A stretch of 64,000 nt of DNA from Linaria vulgaris (lineage: Eukaryota > Streptophyta > Magnoliopsida > Lamiales > Plantaginaceae): positions 102,864,786-102,928,785 of the forward strand of contig OX415249.1 in the NCBI GenBank assembly GCA_948329865.1. Direction: 5' to 3'. Below, piece after piece: positions 60,401 through 64,000 of this stretch. The position numbers and the translations under genes were made by a program. Below the pieces are notes generated by a model. The model made no database searches and had not been told where the DNA came from. It worked only from the letters and a program-made list of their open reading frames with translations. Numbering within the stretch: position 1 is the first letter of the stretch; every line of letters begins with the position of its first letter.

Positions 60401-63190
60401 TTGTAATTTGTCAACTTAAATATACCAAAATAAATTCTTAAACCTAAGAAGAAGATTTTCTCTTTCACGTTTTTGAAATCACACATTTTTTTATTCTGTA
60501 AACACTAAACAAACAAACGATACGACAATCTTAGAATTGACTAAGAATTACAAAATTGGCATACACAAAGTAAATCGGTCCTCTTGTACTTATTTTCATT
60601 AGTGATGACGTAGTGAGCATGAGTAGGTTTCTTAAATATGCATGCAATAAATTGTTACGCCTACGTCTTCTCAAGTACACGGTCAAGTAAAAATAAAATG
60701 GCATATATAGTTACGTCCCTAGTATCGTATCCCAAATAAGTGGTAGATCGAATCTAGAATCATTTAAATGTAGAAGCAGTGTTAGTGTCACGGGTTACTA
60801 CATTTGTTGTATGAATGATGCGTGAATGCACAATGCTTTAAATGCAGAACGTGTGAATTTAGAAAATATGAATTAAGTTTAGAAAATAATTAAAACAATG
60901 ATGCAATAAAATAATGAATGTACGAGAACGATTTAAGGCAAGAAAAACAATTTGAGTGCAAGAAAATGGAATGAAAAAGAATGCAAAATAGAAATATAAT
61001 TTAAGAAGATTGTGGTGATTGCTTGTGATTGAAAACAAATGATTAATAAGGTGTTCAGAGTTCGGGTTTCACTACTGATTTACCTTGATAGTTCATAAAC
61101 AAGCCATCTATGTTTCCTTGATCTACTAAGATTTGTTTGAGTTCTTCCGTGCCTAATGCTTATGTGAACTAAAGTCAGAGTTGTCATGAATCTATAAATC
61201 ATTAACTCTCCAATGACTTATCGCGCTAGCATAATCAGTCCAGTTATCAATTGTTTTAGAAGAGAAATTAAGCATGCAATCCAATCTACTCATCCACTCG
61301 TGTTAACATAGTGTAGTTAGCAAAGATTGTATTAGTGTGATTAAGGTTGTGCAAGATTGCATTAGCACATCAACGTCACAAATAACATGTATACATAGTT
61401 AGTTAACATCTACACTCTAGCAGTCCCTAAGCAGTGTTTCTGTTCTTCCAGCGAGAGTTAATCCTAACAAAGAGCATATAAAACCAAACAATATAGACAT
61501 ATGAACGCTCAAACAAATCTCATATATATCAAATGCGCATATTCATAAATTAAATCCACCTCCCTACTTCAAACTACAGAATAGATTAGCTACTCATAAT
61601 TATAAGTTCAATAAAAAAACAAAGAATTAACCAACATATAGAGGATAAAGATTAAGAAAACTTTGTGGATCCGGAGGAACGTTGACTTATTTAATCTTCT
61701 ACACTCATTTGCTTTGCTTCCTCCCTCACAAATATTGACTCTCAGAATATACGAACAAAATTATGGAAGACAAAGCTACAACGGTGTTTCTCTCAACTTT
61801 CTTTGCACTTTTATCTCAATTCTCTCCTCTCACAATTTTTGAATGCAATTGTAGGTGGCTATGAGTAGTTGGACGCTATGATTGAGGTGTTGGCCACCCT
61901 CCCCTTTCATAGGTAAATCGTGTCGCCCTAAGTCAGATCTTCAGACACTTAAAACGTTAAAATTGTCGATTTTACCCCAAGTTGCACGGTCAAACCCGTG
62001 TTGCGCAAGTCGTGCCACTCAAAAGAACGTGTCGTGACATCTTATACCTAAGGCGTGCAAGTCGCGTTGTTCCGTTGCACGGGTTGTGCAACTCTCTGCC
62101 TATGTCGTGAGACTATGGTGCGTGTCGCGCGGCCTCGCCTTCTGTTGGGCCAGCTGCTATACCCTCATTACGCGCGGATCTAACGTTGCATTCTCCATTC
62201 TCGTAGCTTCGTAACACTCAATCGTGGCGTCGTAGTACTCAAAATGCAGTTTATTGAAAAGCATCTATATTGTGCTCTTTTTCTCTCGTTTGTCTAGACT
62301 CGACGAAAAACTACAAAATAACAAAAACATAACATAAACCAATAAATATGCATTAAGGATTAATGAAAAGTATAACAAAACAAGTATTCAAATCACGCTA
62401 AATGAACGCTCGTCACTACTTATTATTATTATTATTCTAATATAAGCTAATTAGTTTTTAGTTGGTTTAATAATGAGAAATTAAATGTGTGATAAAGGAT
62501 GAAATATTTAATTTTCTTGACACACAAAATCGACATTAATAATAACATGCTCCAATGTGAAAGTGATGTCATAAGTTATGGTGTTGATTAAAGTGAAGGG
62601 GGAGAGCGAACTAATTGAAAATCATAAATGAAATTCATCTACTTTTGTCTTCATTGCCGCTAGTGAAGACGACTTTGCCATGTTACTGGTGCACTATATT
62701 GACATGAGAATGAAAATAGAGAGGTGGCCGGCTACACGTGAATATATTATGTGTTTAAATTCCAAAATACAAATATGAAAACCAAACAAAAAAGTTCTAA
62801 TTTTTTTAGCTCAAGTGAGAGTCTGTCTTTACTCATAATGTATGCGTGTGTCGAGTATACGACTTTTCAGTTTTCCATATATCATGTATATACAAAAATT
62901 ATCATTACTTACTCACCCTCTCTTGATTCATATAAAAAAAAAAATCACCCTCTTTTGGAACGGGTAAAAATCGATTACACAAGCTACTACTAAATGAACA
63001 AGTTTTAGGGTTTTTAATTTTTAAATATTGTAGGTAGTTTGGGACATAATGTTTAACCTACGCACAAAAGAACAACCTCCAACCATTTGAGCTACAACAG
63101 TTAATTTTACTTTTTTTAACATGACGTGTTTATCTATTTAGGAGGTCGGAGTCGGATAATGTACATACATAGGGGAGCTGAAATTAAATC
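57401..63190. other. Decayed repeat-like DNA, no intact gene
   Basis: No ORF longer than about 85 codons is convincing. The stretch 57580-59650 reads partly protein-like in several frames (for example an 84-codon ORF at 58457-58711) but with frequent stops, suggesting an old coding element I cannot identify. The stretch 60600-62400 looks like non-coding retroelement or LTR debris, with no paired termini found. Confidence 0.45.
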
Positions 63191-64000
63191 AAACCATTTA
63201 TGGTAAGGCTATGAAATTATCGTTGATCTGCCTTATAACCTAGGATTAGAAGTAGTCAACTTATCGGACTATGTGCTTGATGGTAGAGATAAGCTCATGA
63301 TGCTCTCGTAAGCTAATTTTGATACCCTCATTTTCATCAGGCGAGCTTTATGAATCCCTCATTGGGGTTCTCATATCCCTGCCTCATGCCATCTGGCCTC
63401 TCTCTGCATGTAGAGTTCTGCTCGATACATAATGATCATTTATTCCCCGTTTGAGCCATGAGTTTTTGTGCATCGCTTTAGGAGTTTCGTGACATTGAGC
63501 TTCACCTTAACCTTAGCGCTAATCTCTTTTGTATAACTAATGTCGATATCCTCGAAAAAGTCCAACAAATTCCTTATTAACTGTGTTATCTCTTTGATTT
63601 GACGTGACATCAAGAGGTCATAAATGCGCACATGAAAGTTACAAAGATCAAGACTGACTCGTTTTAGATTTTCATCTCTACCCGCCTAAATTCAATAGCA
63701 AGATATATTAATCAAAGGCTTAGAGGAAACAATTTAGCTCTATGTTTTTATCGATTTTCGTGATCCTCTTAAGTCCCTATTTTATGAATATCAACACCTC
63801 AACTATAGTTTAATACGGTTTTCATGACCTAACCAAATGGATTGAAATTGTACCCCGAACTTGTAAGGATCTTACCAACCAGTGTGAGTTCATAGTCTTT
63901 GTTTCCCTCTTGACAAATCGAGTCTGGCACGTTGTTTCCCAAATTGTTTGATGCCAATCTACATAATCCACGAAGATCGTTATTCATGATATTAGAAGTA
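63190..64000 (-). pseudogene. LINE ORF1 (DUF4283-like) remnant
   Basis: On the minus strand from the right edge one reads LTLVGKILTSSGYNFNPFG, then GVDIHKI, and in the 63-codon ORF at 63631-63440 the segment LLDFFEDIDISYTKE...VKVKLNVTKLLKR. Order and spacing match the DUF4283 region of plant LINE-type ORF1 proteins (LVGKxLTxxxxNxxAF ... GVxVxxxG ... lgxxxxvD ... RVxVxlDvxxPLkRG). Stops and frameshifts are frequent. The element continues beyond the window. Confidence 0.6.

Overview
This is plant nuclear DNA: AT-rich sequence with GT-AG introns, eudicot-type housekeeping genes and many transposable elements. The cryptochrome and MATE proteins look eudicot, possibly asterid, but the species cannot be fixed from the window. 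I predicted gene structures by reading splice sites so that protein frame and family motifs stay continuous across exons; every complete model below has a CDS length divisible by three.

Genes, left to right. The 3' end of a TMEM135-like gene (512-1524, +). A complete seven-exon MATE/DETOXIFICATION transporter (3946-8627, +, 472 aa). A complete CRY1-type cryptochrome (10839-13494, +, 667 aa) whose last intron interrupts the stop codon. A five-exon alpha/beta hydrolase (16216-21724, +, 307 aa) with a CACTA transposon in its second intron. A four-exon leucine-rich-repeat protein (38224-40788, +, 666 aa). An eight-exon QUASIMODO2-LIKE/PMT-type putative pectin methyltransferase (42854-47892, -, 698 aa).

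Mobile DNA. Two TRIM elements sit in MATE introns. From 22.4 to 37.4 kb there is a block of nested repeats: an inverted-repeat element with a nested MULE, a Ty1/copia element with both LTRs (24930-30184), a CACTA end, a truncated gypsy/Tat-type element (about 30.8-35.5 kb) and a second MULE-like element flanked by unusually long direct repeats. A full-length gypsy/Tat-type retrotransposon with a 5-bp target duplication fills 49274-57395. The right end (57.4-64 kb) is decayed repeat DNA ending in a LINE ORF1 remnant.

The most interesting object is in the Tat-type element. It has lost the reverse transcriptase and integrase region and its gag-protease frame is broken. On the strand opposite gag, however, it carries an intact multi-exon gene (50625-53073, 739 aa, related to the 'putative gypsy type transposon' domain), with a TATA-like box and a probable 5' UTR intron. 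The truncated element at 31.5-34.1 kb holds a mutated homologue in which the introns I could check occupy corresponding positions. Antisense ORFs are known in Tat-lineage elements; the conserved intron structure and the intact state here deserve a closer look.
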